A DNA stretch of 64,000 bases, from the NCBI GenBank assembly GCA_963845265.1, contig CAWJRN010000007.1:62001-126000 (forward strand). The letters are read 5' to 3'. Position numbers and translations under genes: made by a program. How positions within the stretch are numbered: position 1 is the first letter of the stretch; each line of letters begins with the position of its first letter. Under the pieces are notes generated by a model, which made no database searches, was not told the DNA's origin, and saw nothing but the letters and a program-made list of their open reading frames with translations. This document shows positions 28,721-37,402 of this stretch, one piece after another. This stretch comes from DYRB01 sp963845265 (GTDB lineage: Bacteria > Pseudomonadota > Gammaproteobacteria > Chromatiales > Chromatiaceae).

Positions 28721-29026
28721 GGCTGGATTCCTCAAGTTGGGGTGGGGCAGGGGAGCGCTGATGTCGGTCCCCGGGGGACGCAGCCATTGTCCCGAGGGGG
28801 CCGGACAAAGGCAATGGCTTCGTCGGGGCGCGGGTCGGCCTTGGGGCCTCAGGTTGGACATGTTTAAATGCTCAGACCGACCGTCATGTAGGCGCGCAGA
28901 TCCCCAAGATATGAAACGACGTAGGGTGCGGTGAGTATGCGTACCGCACCAAGCCAATGCACCGTGCCGCACCCTAGGTGCTGCGCCAACCCTTTCCTTA
29001 TCCCGCCCCGCTCGGAGACATACTAA
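28721..29026. other. Divergent promoter region with a 10-bp inverted repeat
   Basis: 306 bp between the ferritin-like gene (minus) and pdxH (plus). It contains an inverted repeat TAGGGTGCGG (28922-28931) and CCGCACCCTA (28967-28976) with a 35 bp partly palindromic spacer, resembling the other intergenic repeats of this genome. The first half is G-rich with no clear protein-coding potential. No Fur-like 19-bp palindrome was recognised near the ferritin start. Confidence 0.45.
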
Positions 29027-29668
29027 ATGCACCAAAGCCCTGAGGCCTTTCGCACCCAGGCCATGGACATCGGCCTGTCCGAGCAGGACCTGGACGAGGA
29101 CCCGGTGCGCCAATTTCAGCGGTGGTACGAGGAGGCCATCGGGACCGGCATCCCGGAGCCCAACGCCATGAGTCTGGCCACCGTGGACCCGGATGGTCAG
29201 CCGTCCCTGCGCAGCGTCCTGCTCAAGCTCTACGATGCCCGTGGCTTCGTCTTCTTCACCAACTATGAGAGCCGCAAGGCGACGGAGATGGCCGGCAACC
29301 CCCGGGTCGCCTGCCTCTTCCCCTGGGTCGGCCTGGCGCGGCAGGTGTGTATCCTGGGGCAGGTCGAGCGGATCTCTACGGCCGAGTCGCTGCGCTACTT
29401 CACCACCCGTCCCAGGGGTAGCCAGATCGGCGCCTGGGCCTCGCATCAGAGCCAGGTGATCAGCTCGCGCTCGCTGCTGGAGATGAAGGTGGACGAGATG
29501 CGTCGCCGATTCGCCGATGGGGAGATCCCGCTGCCGGGGTTCTGGGGCGGTTACCGGGTGGTGCCCCAGAGCATCGAGTTCTGGCAGGGTCGCGACAGCC
29601 GCTTGCACGATCGCTTTCGCTACAGCCGTTTGGGGGGGGGCTGGGTGGTGGAGAGACTCGCGCCCTGA
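29027..29668 (+). CDS. pdxH: Pyridoxine/pyridoxamine 5'-phosphate oxidase
   Basis: FMN-dependent oxidase making pyridoxal 5'-phosphate. The 213 aa protein has the usual size (E. coli 218). Family segments are 'DEDPVRQFQRWYEEA', 'PNAMSLATVDPDGQPSLRSV' and 'VFFTNYESRKATEMAGNP', the FMN and PLP contacts 'RPRGSQIGAWASHQSQVI', and the C-terminal signature 'IEFWQGRDSRLHDRFRYSR' are all intact. GGAG lies about 12 bp before the ATG. The SDR gene follows after 64 bp and may have its own promoter (TATAAT at 29689-29694). Confidence 0.95.
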   Translation: MHQSPEAFRTQAMDIGLSEQDLDEDPVRQFQRWYEEAIGTGIPEPNAMSLATVDPDGQPSLRSVLLKLYDARGFVFFTNYESRKATEMAGNPRVACLFPWVGLARQVCILGQVERISTAESLRYFTTRPRGSQIGAWASHQSQVISSRSLLEMKVDEMRRRFADGEIPLPGFWGGYRVVPQSIEFWQGRDSRLHDRFRYSRLGGGWVVERLAP

Positions 29669-29732
29669 GGTCCTTGCCGCTGCCGGGCTATAATCCCCCC
29701 CCTTTTCGTCGCTCGACCAAGGAGAATTCACG

Positions 29733-30446
29733 ATGCAGAGCCTCTCAGGCAAAGTCGCCGTCATCACCGGTGCCGCCGGTAATCTCGGGCGTGCCGTCGC
29801 CCACGCCTTCGCCGCCCAGGGTGCCAGTCTGGCCCTGGTGGATCGCGGCGAGGAGACCCTGGTCGAGGTTCAGGCCGGGCTGCCCGAGGGCAGTGATTCA
29901 GGGGTTTTCGTCGCTGACCTGTTGAATGCCGAGGCGGTCGCCGACCTGGCCGGGCAGATCCATGAGCGCTTCGGCAGGGTGGACATCCTAGCCAACATCG
30001 CCGGTGGGTTCACCATGGGGCCGCCCCTGCACGAGACCTCGGATAAGGACTGGGACTTCATGCTGGACCTGAACGCCCGCAGTGTCTTCCACACCTGCCG
30101 TGCCCTGATCCCGGCCATGCTGAGGCGCGGCGGTGGGCGCATCATCAATATCTCCGCCCGGGCGGCGAGCGAAGGGAAGGCCAACATGATCCCCTACTGC
30201 GCCTCCAAGGCCGCGGTCATCACCCTCACCGAGGGCCTGTCAGCCGAGCTGAAGGACGCCGGTATCAACGTCAACTGCGTCCTGCCGGGCACCCTGGACA
30301 CCCCGCAGAATCGCGAAGCCATGGCGGATCAGGACTTCTCCCGCTGGGTCCCCACCGCGGCCCTGGCCGATGTGATCCTATTCCTCGCCTCCGAGGGCTC
30401 GCGCTGCGTCACCGGGGCCGCCATCCCGGTCTACGGGCGCAGTTGA
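29733..30446 (+). CDS. Short-chain dehydrogenase/reductase (FabG-like)
   Basis: A 237 aa Rossmann-fold oxidoreductase. The cofactor loop is 'VITGAAGNLGRAVA', the NNAG-equivalent is 'LANIAGG', the catalytic Ser is in 'RIINISARAA' and the Tyr-x3-Lys pair in 'IPYCASKAAV'. The IAGG and ISARAA variants are typical of a proteobacterial group annotated as generic SDR. Substrate not known. AAGGAGAATTCACG before the ATG gives a good ribosome-binding site. Close packing with the next gene (16 bp) suggests cotranscription. Confidence 0.85.
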   Translation: MQSLSGKVAVITGAAGNLGRAVAHAFAAQGASLALVDRGEETLVEVQAGLPEGSDSGVFVADLLNAEAVADLAGQIHERFGRVDILANIAGGFTMGPPLHETSDKDWDFMLDLNARSVFHTCRALIPAMLRRGGGRIINISARAASEGKANMIPYCASKAAVITLTEGLSAELKDAGINVNCVLPGTLDTPQNREAMADQDFSRWVPTAALADVILFLASEGSRCVTGAAIPVYGRS

Positions 30447-30461
30447 TCACCATGTACCCGC

Positions 30462-30890
30462 ATGCCGTTCAGGGTCCTGGGCCCGCTGGCCAATGCCGTC
30501 CTGGTCGCCGCCGTCCTAGTCGCCGCCATCGCGGGGGGGCGAGCTGCCTCCGCCCAGAGCCTGATGGATGACGAGGTCACCCAACGCCTGGTCACAGCCG
30601 TTGAGGCTGCAACAGAGCTGGACCTCTACAACGCCCGCTGCCGGAGCGACCAGTCCGGGCGTCGCACCGAGAACCTCAACAAGGTCCTGACCGGGCGCTA
30701 CCGGATCACCGTCATCGGGGTCGAAGACCGCTACTTCCCCGAGCGCTCCTACCGTAAGGCCAAAGAGCGTATGGAGAACGATTTTCTGGAGCGGCTCAAG
30801 GCGGTTGGCGGCTGTTCTGCGGCCAAGACGGGCGGCATGCGCGATGCCCTGGAGGCGCGCCACCGGGAGTCACTCGGCGCCATCGAGTGA
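30462..30890 (+). CDS. Exported protein of unknown function, 142 aa
   Basis: The first 32 residues form a typical signal peptide ending 'GGRAASAQS'. The mature part is a soluble, charged, probably helical domain with two cysteines ('LYNARCRSDQSGRR' and 'AVGGCSAAK') that could form a disulfide. I do not recognise the family. It follows the SDR gene by 16 bp and precedes trxC by 93 bp, so it may be a periplasmic partner of either or simply a passenger. Confidence 0.6.
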   Translation: MPFRVLGPLANAVLVAAVLVAAIAGGRAASAQSLMDDEVTQRLVTAVEAATELDLYNARCRSDQSGRRTENLNKVLTGRYRITVIGVEDRYFPERSYRKAKERMENDFLERLKAVGGCSAAKTGGMRDALEARHRESLGAIE

Positions 30891-30982
30891 GGCGCGGTCG
30901 CGAGGGGCTTGACCCCCCCTTGGTTGGGCCAGATACAACCCCAATCTTTCCTGTTCATCGTCAGTCTGATCGGGAACCAGCC

Positions 30983-31420
30983 ATGAGCGACGCCTTCCAT
31001 ATCGTCTGTCCCCATTGCCAAGCGGTGAACCGGGTGCCGGCCGCGCGCCTCGACCAGGGCCCCAATTGTGGCCAATGCCACAGCCCGCTGTTCGCGTCGC
31101 ACCCGGTGGAGCTGACCCAGGCCAGCTTCGCCAGGCAGATCGAGCGTAACGACATCCCCGTTCTGGTGGACTTTTGGGCCCCCTGGTGCGGGCCCTGCAA
31201 GATGATGGCCCCCCAATTCGTTCAGGCGGCCCAATTGCTGGAGCCCAGGGTCCGTCTGGCCAAGGTGGACACCGAGGCCGAGCAGGCACTTGGGGTCCAG
31301 TACGGCATCCGCAGTATCCCGACCCTGGCCCTGTTCCGTGGCGGGCGCGAGATCGCCCGGCAGGCGGGCGCCATGGGGGCCCAGGACATCGTGCGCTGGG
31401 TGCGTGGCCAACTGGGCTAG
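30983..31420 (+). CDS. trxC: Thioredoxin 2 (TrxC)
   Basis: Cytoplasmic disulfide reductase with an N-terminal zinc-ribbon. The 145 aa protein carries Cys9-x2-Cys12 ('VCPHC') and Cys29-x2-Cys32 ('NCGQC') that bind zinc in E. coli TrxC, then a thioredoxin fold with the active site 'WAPWCGPCKMMAP' (Cys69, Cys72) and the cis-proline loop 'IRSIPTLALF'. The start at 30983 is fixed by the zinc-ribbon; an upstream frame to 30887 is spurious. The length and order match TrxC exactly. Confidence 0.95.
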   Translation: MSDAFHIVCPHCQAVNRVPAARLDQGPNCGQCHSPLFASHPVELTQASFARQIERNDIPVLVDFWAPWCGPCKMMAPQFVQAAQLLEPRVRLAKVDTEAEQALGVQYGIRSIPTLALFRGGREIARQAGAMGAQDIVRWVRGQLG

Positions 31421-31583
31421 AGAACTGGACTGACGGCAATTGCGCAAGGCCTCTGGGCTTGATTTGGCGCCGTGCGCTACCAACTCTGGCGGCAGTCCCT
31501 GTTGCCTAGCCGTCCCAACGGACCCAGCAACCCAATTTCATTGAATCCCCCGGCACGCCGGGTCAGCACATACCGGAGTATCC

Positions 31584-32675
31584 ATGTCCCAGCCCACGAA
31601 AGAACACGTCGAAGCCGCCATCAAGGGTTACATCGAGCCACACCTGGAACGTGACCTGGTCAGCGCCGGGGCCGTCAAGGGCATCGAGGTCGAGGGTGGG
31701 CAGGTCAAGGTCAAGGTGGTGGTCGGCTTCCCCGCCAAGAGCGTGATTGGTGCCATTGCCGCTGGGGTCAAGGAGCAGGTCATGGCCATGCCCGGCGTCA
31801 CCGACGTGGCGGTGGACGTGTCTTGGAAGATCGATGCCCACTCGGTGCAGAAGTCCCTCAAGCCCATCGACAACGTCAAGAACATCATCGCCGTGGCTTC
31901 AGGCAAGGGCGGTGTGGGCAAGTCCACCACGGCGGTCAATCTGGCCCTGGCCCTGTCGGCCGAGGGCGCCAAGGTAGGCATCCTCGACGCCGACATCTAT
32001 GGCCCCTCCCAGCCGCGCATGCTCGGCATCACCGGCAAGCCCGAGTCCATCGACGGCAAGACCCTGGAGCCGATGAACAGCTACCACCTCCAGGCCATGT
32101 CCATCGGCTTCCTGATCGATGAAGAGACCCCGATGATCTGGCGTGGCCCCATGGTCACCCAGGCCCTGGAGCAGCTCCTCAACGACACCAACTGGGCCGA
32201 CCTCGATTATCTGGTCATCGACCTGCCCCCGGGTACCGGCGACACCCAGTTGACCCTGGCCCAGAAAGTCCCGGTCTCCGGCGCGGTCATCGTCACCACC
32301 CCCCAGGACATCGCCTTGTTGGACGCGCGCAAGGGGCTCAAGATGTTCCAGAAGGTGGAGGTCCCGGTGCTCGGCATCGTCGAGAACATGTCCATCCACA
32401 TCTGCTCCAAGTGCGGCCATGAGGAGTTCATCTTTGGGTCCGGCGGCGGTCAGAACATGTCTGATCAGTTCGGTGTGGACCTGCTCGGATCTCTGCCCCT
32501 GGACATCGCCATCCGCGAAGAGACCGACGGCGGCAAGCCCACGGTGGTCGCTCAGCCCGATTCGCGCATCAGCGAGATCTACCGCGAGATCGCCCGCAAG
32601 ACAGCGGCCAAGCTGTCGCTCAAGGCCAAGGACTATGCCGCCAAGTTCCCGCGCATCGTGATCCAGAACAATTGA
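31584..32675 (+). CDS. apbC: Iron-sulfur cluster carrier ATPase ApbC/Mrp
   Basis: Scaffold or carrier that delivers Fe-S clusters to apo-proteins in the cytoplasm. The 363 aa protein has an N-terminal MIP18-type domain (1-85), then a MinD-like ATPase with Walker A 'ASGKGGVGKSTTAVNL' (about 105-120), 'ILDADIYGPSQPRML', and the bridging cluster ligands Cys274 and Cys277 in 'ICSKCGHE'. Start at 31584 is the first ATG of the frame. A strong intrinsic terminator follows 48 bp after the stop, so this is the end of its transcript. Confidence 0.95.
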   Translation: MSQPTKEHVEAAIKGYIEPHLERDLVSAGAVKGIEVEGGQVKVKVVVGFPAKSVIGAIAAGVKEQVMAMPGVTDVAVDVSWKIDAHSVQKSLKPIDNVKNIIAVASGKGGVGKSTTAVNLALALSAEGAKVGILDADIYGPSQPRMLGITGKPESIDGKTLEPMNSYHLQAMSIGFLIDEETPMIWRGPMVTQALEQLLNDTNWADLDYLVIDLPPGTGDTQLTLAQKVPVSGAVIVTTPQDIALLDARKGLKMFQKVEVPVLGIVENMSIHICSKCGHEEFIFGSGGGQNMSDQFGVDLLGSLPLDIAIREETDGGKPTVVAQPDSRISEIYREIARKTAAKLSLKAKDYAAKFPRIVIQNN

Positions 32676-32723
32676 TCGCGCCCCCAAATTTGGCCCCGTC
32701 GAACGGGGCCGGCTCACTCCAAG

Positions 32724-32747
32724 GCCCCGGACATCCGGGGCTTTTTT
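32724..32747 (+). terminator. Intrinsic terminator after apbC
   Basis: GCCCCGGA and TCCGGGGC form a perfect 8-bp stem with a two-base gap between arms (loop effectively 4 nt) followed directly by six T residues. This is the strongest rho-independent terminator I found in the window. Confidence 0.9.
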
Positions 32748-33071
32748 GCTTCGCTCATGCTCGCCCGATGCCCAGGTTCCACTTGCTGCGGCCATCTATC
32801 TCGACTCAGGTGTCCGCTGAATCCAGGCTTAGGCCCCGTGCGTCGAAATGTGGCTCCGTTGTGATGGCGCTTGGCCGCCACCACGAGTCCGCGCTTCGAG
32901 GCCAAAAAATACGAGTGAATATCCCGTTCCCGGACTAGATACAATGCGGCCACACCGGATGCGGGCGCCAACAGGTTCCTGTTCAGGCGGCGTGGATGTT
33001 CCCAACATGACCCCCCGGACGCAGGATTGCGGGACGGGATGGGTCGCAGCCCATTTTGTTTGCGAAGAATC
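32748..33071. other. Intergenic region between apbC terminator and the DUF3313 lipoprotein
   Basis: 324 bp with no credible gene. The stretch from 32905 to 32945 is locally AT-rich (AAAAAATACG and TACAAT at 32940-32945) and is the likely promoter zone for the lipoprotein gene, though no matching -35 box at proper spacing stands out. Confidence 0.35.
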
Positions 33072-33824
33072 ATGAACCTATATCAAACCATCTTGGCCTC
33101 ATCAGCCGTCTCGGTCGCGCTTCTGCTGGGGGGCTGTGCTACTTCCGGAGGCAGTGGCGCTAGCGGGGAGCCAGCCTACGCAGGCTTCCTGAGCCACCCT
33201 GAGCGCCTCAAGCCCGTGGCCGAGGGCAGCAGCGCATTGGTCTGGATCGATCCGAACGTGGATTTCGGCAAGTACAACAAGTTCCTGATCGAGCGCATCC
33301 AGGTCCAGCTGGCGGACGGCGGGACCAAGTCCATCGATCCGACCGAGCTGAAGGATTTGACTGACTATTTCTACAATGCCATCGTCAAAGCACTCGATCC
33401 GCCCTACAAGATCGTGTCCAAGCCGGGCCCCGGTGTGCTGCGGGTGCGCATCGCCATCACCAACCTGGTGCCCACCCAGACTGAGTACAGCGTTGCGGCC
33501 CTCGTGATCCCTTATGCCACGGTAGTGGACGTCGCCTCTGGGCAGGCGAATGGCGGACCGGTGGGTTCCACCGCCTACCTCGGGCGTACCGGCATTGCCG
33601 GGTCCCTGATCGAGGCACAGACCAACACCGTGGTCGCGGAGTACGCGGACAAGGAGGCCGGTCGCAAGTACGTCATCGATACCCAAGATGGCGTCACTAC
33701 GGCGGTGACCACCGGCGTGGACAACTACCTCAAGGCCTATTCGACCTGGGCCTACGCCAGGCAGGCGTTCGACGGTTGGGCGACGGATCTGCGCCAATGG
33801 GTGGACAAGGTTCACGGGCGCTGA
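33072..33824 (+). CDS. DUF3313-type lipoprotein
   Basis: A 250 aa envelope protein. The signal peptide ends in the lipobox 'LLGGC' with Cys21-22 as the acylation site, followed by a Gly/Ser linker. The body matches the DUF3313 family of gammaproteobacterial lipoproteins: 'FLSHPERLKPVAEGSSALVW', 'DPNVDFGKYNKFLIERIQV' and 'DKEAGRKYVIDTQDG'. Function not known. It starts a run of four lipoprotein genes on the same strand. Start at 33072 is set by the signal peptide. Confidence 0.8.
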   Translation: MNLYQTILASSAVSVALLLGGCATSGGSGASGEPAYAGFLSHPERLKPVAEGSSALVWIDPNVDFGKYNKFLIERIQVQLADGGTKSIDPTELKDLTDYFYNAIVKALDPPYKIVSKPGPGVLRVRIAITNLVPTQTEYSVAALVIPYATVVDVASGQANGGPVGSTAYLGRTGIAGSLIEAQTNTVVAEYADKEAGRKYVIDTQDGVTTAVTTGVDNYLKAYSTWAYARQAFDGWATDLRQWVDKVHGR

Positions 33825-34015
33825 GTCAGGGGATGACGTTCGGAGCAGTTTTCAGTTGGCAGTTGTCAGTAAGAGTTTGTTGCTGCTGGAATAAGGTGAA
33901 ATCCTGAAACGGAGAACCGACGCGCGGCAGGTATATATGTGGCATGTTGCCGACGGTCCTTTTCTGGCTGTCGGGTGTAGATGATCCAGTGTGGCTACCA
34001 AATGAGGAGATCGAA

Positions 34016-34375
34016 ATGAACACCTTTTCCATCGCCCACACCCCCATGATGACCCGGTTAGCGGGTCTGGGGCTGCTGGTTGGGTCCCTTGCACTGCTCT
34101 CGGCCTGTGCGTCGACAGGCAAGGACGTATCCGGCTTCGACCAGCTGAATCTCGCCCCGGGCGATACCGGCCAGTGCGATTCGAGCCCCTGTCGAGTCTT
34201 CTTGCAGATCCCCGCTGGAACTGGGAGCTACGTGGTGACGGGCAATGAGGTTACCTTGGGGACCTATCCCGCCGGTCAGAATGCGGATCTCGGCAGTTTC
34301 TACAGCAGCCAGGCCATTCAGATCAGGGGCATGGATGTGCCTAAGGCCTATGCCTATATCCCCCCGAATCTCTAA
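34016..34375 (+). CDS. Small lipoprotein of unknown function, 119 aa
   Basis: Signal peptide with the lipobox 'LLSAC' and a mature part of about 87 residues with two more cysteines ('GQCDSSPCRVFLQIP'). The C-terminal half, rich in Gly, Tyr and Gln, looks beta-rich. GAGGAG is placed 7 bp before the ATG at 34016, which decides the start over an in-frame ATG at 33944. No known domain recognised. It lies 47 bp upstream of another small lipoprotein gene. Confidence 0.68.
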   Translation: MNTFSIAHTPMMTRLAGLGLLVGSLALLSACASTGKDVSGFDQLNLAPGDTGQCDSSPCRVFLQIPAGTGSYVVTGNEVTLGTYPAGQNADLGSFYSSQAIQIRGMDVPKAYAYIPPNL

Positions 34376-34422
34376 CTGCGACTGATCCTGGTGCTACCCA
34401 TCAATTCCAAAGAGGTAATTCC

Positions 34423-34791
34423 GTGGCGACAATGATTGATCGGTGGGGGCGGCATTGCCGTCGTCTGTGTCTGCTTGGCGTGATCGTCTCCCTGACCGGT
34501 TGCGGCGCACGGGGCTTCGCCCCGGATTCCGTGGTCGAGAACCCAGGGGCCGATGCCTTTCTGACCCAGGTCGGGAAGCAGTGCGGCGATCTGAACGTGG
34601 GTACCGGGACCATTGCCTGGCTGCTGGAAAGCCAGGACGATGTCTATTTCGTCGACGAGACGACCAAACTCTACTTTGGTGATGTCTCCAAGGCCCAGTA
34701 CGAGGACGATATCAGCTCGTTCTATCCGGTCGGGGATAGTTCCCGGGCCCTGTCCTGCATCTATGCGCAACTTCCCAAACAGATGCCCTGA
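34423..34791 (+). CDS. Small lipoprotein of unknown function, 122 aa
   Basis: Starts at GTG with AGAGG about 9 bp upstream (an internal ATG at 34432 is an alternative). The N-terminus has an Arg-rich leader then the lipobox 'VSLTGC'. The mature part contains two further cysteines ('GKQCGDL' and 'ALSCIYAQL') and an acidic central region. No recognised family. Likely cotranscribed with the genes on either side (47 bp and 18 bp gaps). Confidence 0.65.
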   Translation: MATMIDRWGRHCRRLCLLGVIVSLTGCGARGFAPDSVVENPGADAFLTQVGKQCGDLNVGTGTIAWLLESQDDVYFVDETTKLYFGDVSKAQYEDDISSFYPVGDSSRALSCIYAQLPKQMP

Positions 34792-34809
34792 TCCTCCAGG
34801 AGGCACCCA

Positions 34810-34998
34810 ATGTCTGACCTCGAAAACATCGAACTGGCGCGCTATCACCGCGAGATTTTGGCGGACGTCAAACACATGGTCGGCAAGTATTGCCGCATCA
34901 TGGAGTGGGACATCCCGGAGGTCGACGAGGCTGAGGCCCGTAAGCTGATCTTTGCGGCGATCAGGGAGTCGCTTGCGGAGGTGGAGGCAGGCAAATGA
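34810..34998 (+). CDS. Small soluble protein of unknown function, 62 aa
   Basis: A short acidic helical protein ('ELARYHREILADVKHMVGKY' then 'DEAEARKLIFAAIRESLAEV'). A strong AGGAGG site lies 8 bp before the ATG, and the gene is 18 bp after the lipoprotein gene, which supports translation. Its stop codon touches the truncated pseudogene that follows. No family recognised. Confidence 0.6.
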   Translation: MSDLENIELARYHREILADVKHMVGKYCRIMEWDIPEVDEAEARKLIFAAIRESLAEVEAGK

Positions 34999-36316
34999 GG
35001 TTGGCGATTCCGGCAAGAGGCTGTCATCGCCAACAGCATTCCTCAGACGGCCACGGTGAGTCGCAAGGGCGGGCCTAGTTTCAAGCCCGAGTTCGACGGG
35101 GCAGCGGAGGTGGCGTTGCTCCCGGGGACGGACTTGCAATACGTGGTGAACTCCGAAACCCCCATCATTCGGGTCGAAGGTGCGGACTACTATGGCCTGG
35201 AGGCGGGGGTCTGGTTTACGGCCAAGTCCTTGGATGGTCCCTGGGAGGTGGCGACCTCGGTCCCCGGCCTCATCTACACCATCCCGACCAGCTTGCCGCT
35301 GTACTACGTCACCTATGTGCGCGTCTATGGCTCGACCCCAGAGGTCGTCTATGACGGCTATACACCGGGCTATCTGGGGGCCGTAGAAACGACCGACGGG
35401 GTCGTGGTCTATGGTACCGGCTACGACTACCAACCCTGGATTGGCGATAGCTGGATTGCCGCGCCTGAGACCTTCGATTTGGCGGCCCAGCCGGTCTATA
35501 ACCCGGCCGTCGGTTACGCCTTTGGCTTTGAGCTCGGCCTGGCCACCGCCGCCATGGCCGAACCCTACTGGCGCAGCGCCTATTATCGACTCTATTGGGC
35601 TGGTTATCGCTGCTGCGGCGCCACCACGGTCAATGTCTACGGCCATTGGGGCGATGCCGTCGCCGCTGGGACCCGCACCTGGTACGCTGCGGTGGATGGC
35701 ACTGTCGGCACTGTCGCGCGGGGCGGCTATGAGAACGTCCGCACCGGGACCACCGGGGCCTACGCCGTCGGGCGCAGCTACAACCCAAGTACTGGTGTGG
35801 CCCAGCGTGGCTATGGGCGTACTTTCGACACGGCCGGGGGCGTGTCCCGGCGGGGTCCAGCGGGGCGAGCGATACAACCCGACGACCGGCACGCACACCT
35901 ATGGCTCGCGGGCCACGGCGACGGGTCCAGGTGGCAGCACTGTCTTGCGGCAGACCGGCGCAGCGCAAGGGCGCTACGGCCAGACCGGGGTGGTGCACCA
36001 GACGACCGTCGATAACGCCCATACCGGCGAAAGTCACACTGTCGATACCGCACGGGTTGGCGGGAATCGATACGCCGGTGCCGATGGCAAGGTTTACCGA
36101 AATACCGGAGACGGTTGGCAGCAACACGACGGAGGCGCTTGGCGGTCGGCGGGCGGGGATACCTCCTGGGCAGATCGGGAGCAACAGGCCCGTACCCAGG
36201 GAGCTGATCGGTTCGCCGGCTTTGGAGGGGGCGGATTTGCAGACCGCTTCGGTGGGGGTTTCGGCGATCGTTTCGGTGGTGGCTTTGGAGGCGGCGGTTT
36301 TGGCGGGCGTCGCTAA
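34999..36316 (+). pseudogene. 5'-truncated and frameshifted large surface/secreted protein
   Basis: From the first base after the preceding stop, the frame reads 'EAVIANSIPQTATVSRKGGP' without a start codon, as in the middle of a much longer protein. The text then has Tyr/Gly-rich repeats ('LYYVTYVRVYGSTPEVVYDG', 'YQPWIGDSWIAAPETFD') known to me from large proteobacterial proteins sometimes annotated as carbohydrate-binding family V/XII. Near 35850 the frame changes: 'TAGGVSR' continues in another frame as 'VQRGERYNPTTGTHTYGSRA', running to a Gly/Phe-rich tail 'GGGFADRFGGGFGDRFGGGF' and a stop at 36316. A GTG at 35056 could restart translation of the first part. So at least two lesions. Confidence 0.7.
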
Positions 36317-36352
36317 CTCGTACCGTCGCGCGCAAGTCCTCCCGACATAAGG

Positions 36353-36380
36353 TAGGGTGGATAAGCGCAGCGCATCCACC
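36353..36380. repeat. Palindromic intergenic repeat (TAGGGTGGATAAGCGCAGCG...)
   Basis: Begins with the same TAGGGTGGATAAG core as the 21171-21277 element and forms a small hairpin GGTGGATAAGCGC/GCGCATCCACC. It lies 37 bp after the end of the Gly-rich pseudogene. Confidence 0.6.
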
Positions 36381-36492
36381 GAAGGCATTTGTGGCTATGC
36401 CCCTCACTCCGGTGTCCTCTCAGCGAATTGGAGAGGAAGGTGTCGAACGCGCCAGGGCGACGTTTATGGTAGCGATAGGGGGTTGAAGCTCG

Positions 36493-36768
36493 ATGAAAGC
36501 GATCTACGGCATATTGTTGTTTTTGAGTGTGGTAACGGCCTTCGCTCAGGGCGCACCACCGCCTTTGAATCTGACGAACCCAGCGTCCTTCGGGACCAAG
36601 GACGCCTGCTTGTCGGATTGTGACCAAGTCTTCGCAGACTGCAAGGTGCAGTGCAAAAATACGGGTGCCCGGCTCGACGAGCCGCACTACGAGGGCCCCG
36701 ATCTACCCGTAGACCCCTGCATCCGCGACTGCGCAGCGAACTTTGAGTTGTGCAGAGGGGATTGCTAG
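36493..36768 (+). CDS. Secreted protein with twin CX3CX6CX3C motifs, 91 aa
   Basis: An N-terminal signal peptide (about 1-20, cleavage near 'AFAQG') precedes a short mature protein with eight cysteines arranged as two copies of the same pattern: 'CLSDCDQVFADCKVQC' and 'CIRDCAANFELCRGDC'. Each is C-x3-C-x6-C-x3-C, suggesting a helical hairpin stapled by disulfides, or a metal site. I do not recognise a named family. Starts at ATG 36493 after a weak GAAGCTCG upstream. Function unknown. Confidence 0.65.
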   Translation: MKAIYGILLFLSVVTAFAQGAPPPLNLTNPASFGTKDACLSDCDQVFADCKVQCKNTGARLDEPHYEGPDLPVDPCIRDCAANFELCRGDC

Positions 36769-36960
36769 GGAAACGCTGGCTTAAGCGTTTTCCGTGCGCG
36801 CCAAGGATGGCCCGGGCTGATTCAAGCCAGGGACGGCTTTAATCAGCATCTCCGCAGTGCCGTTGGGTGCAGTGTGGCGAGGTCTCAGACATCAGGGATT
36901 TTGGGGCTGGGCACAACCCTTGATCACCATCAACGCAGTGACCCCGGGAGGGGCGTGTTT

Positions 36961-37323
36961 ATGCAGATGCATACAAGATTCGGTGGGCTCTTGTCGCTGG
37001 TCCTGTTGGCAGGTTGTGCAACGCCTGTCGGACCACTGGCGCCACCACCGGTACCAGACAACCCCGCGACCGCGGCAACCGTGAGCGTCTATCGCGATGC
37101 CGCGGCCGTCGATGGGGTGCGTATGGTCTTCACCATCAACGGTGCGGCCACCTATCAATTGCTGCCGGGGGATCGCTACGATTTTGCCCTCGGTGCCGGT
37201 AGTTATGAGCTAGGCTACCGGATGGGTATGAGCACCTGCTCAGACCCGGTGCAGATCGATCCTGGTGGCCATTACGTCTTCAAACTCGCGTCTGACTGCG
37301 CCATCATCCTCGAATCCCAGTGA
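36961..37323 (+). CDS. Small lipoprotein of unknown function, 120 aa
   Basis: Lipobox 'LVLLAGC' at about residues 13-19, then a Pro-rich linker ('VGPLAPPPVPD') and a compact beta domain ('ATVSVYRDAAAVDGVRMVFT', 'YDFALGAGSYELGYRMG') that resembles DUF2846-like lipoprotein domains, with two cysteines near the end. GGGAGGGG stands about 10 bp upstream. Fourth lipoprotein in this 4.3 kb stretch. Confidence 0.68.
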   Translation: MQMHTRFGGLLSLVLLAGCATPVGPLAPPPVPDNPATAATVSVYRDAAAVDGVRMVFTINGAATYQLLPGDRYDFALGAGSYELGYRMGMSTCSDPVQIDPGGHYVFKLASDCAIILESQ

Positions 37324-37402
37324 AGTGTTGGGGCCCTGAGGCGCCGACGGCGTCGTGCACACCTGCGTAAACCCGGCAACTCCAAATTGCGAGAGACTCC
37401 CC

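Noticed and set aside
31584..32675. ApbC as a second ParA/MinD-type positioning protein
   Set aside because: The MIP18 N-terminal domain and the CxxC cluster ligands identify it as the Fe-S carrier.
33944..34375. Longer form of the lipoprotein at 34016
   Set aside because: The upstream ATG adds 24 residues before the signal peptide, whereas GAGGAG is placed correctly for 34016.
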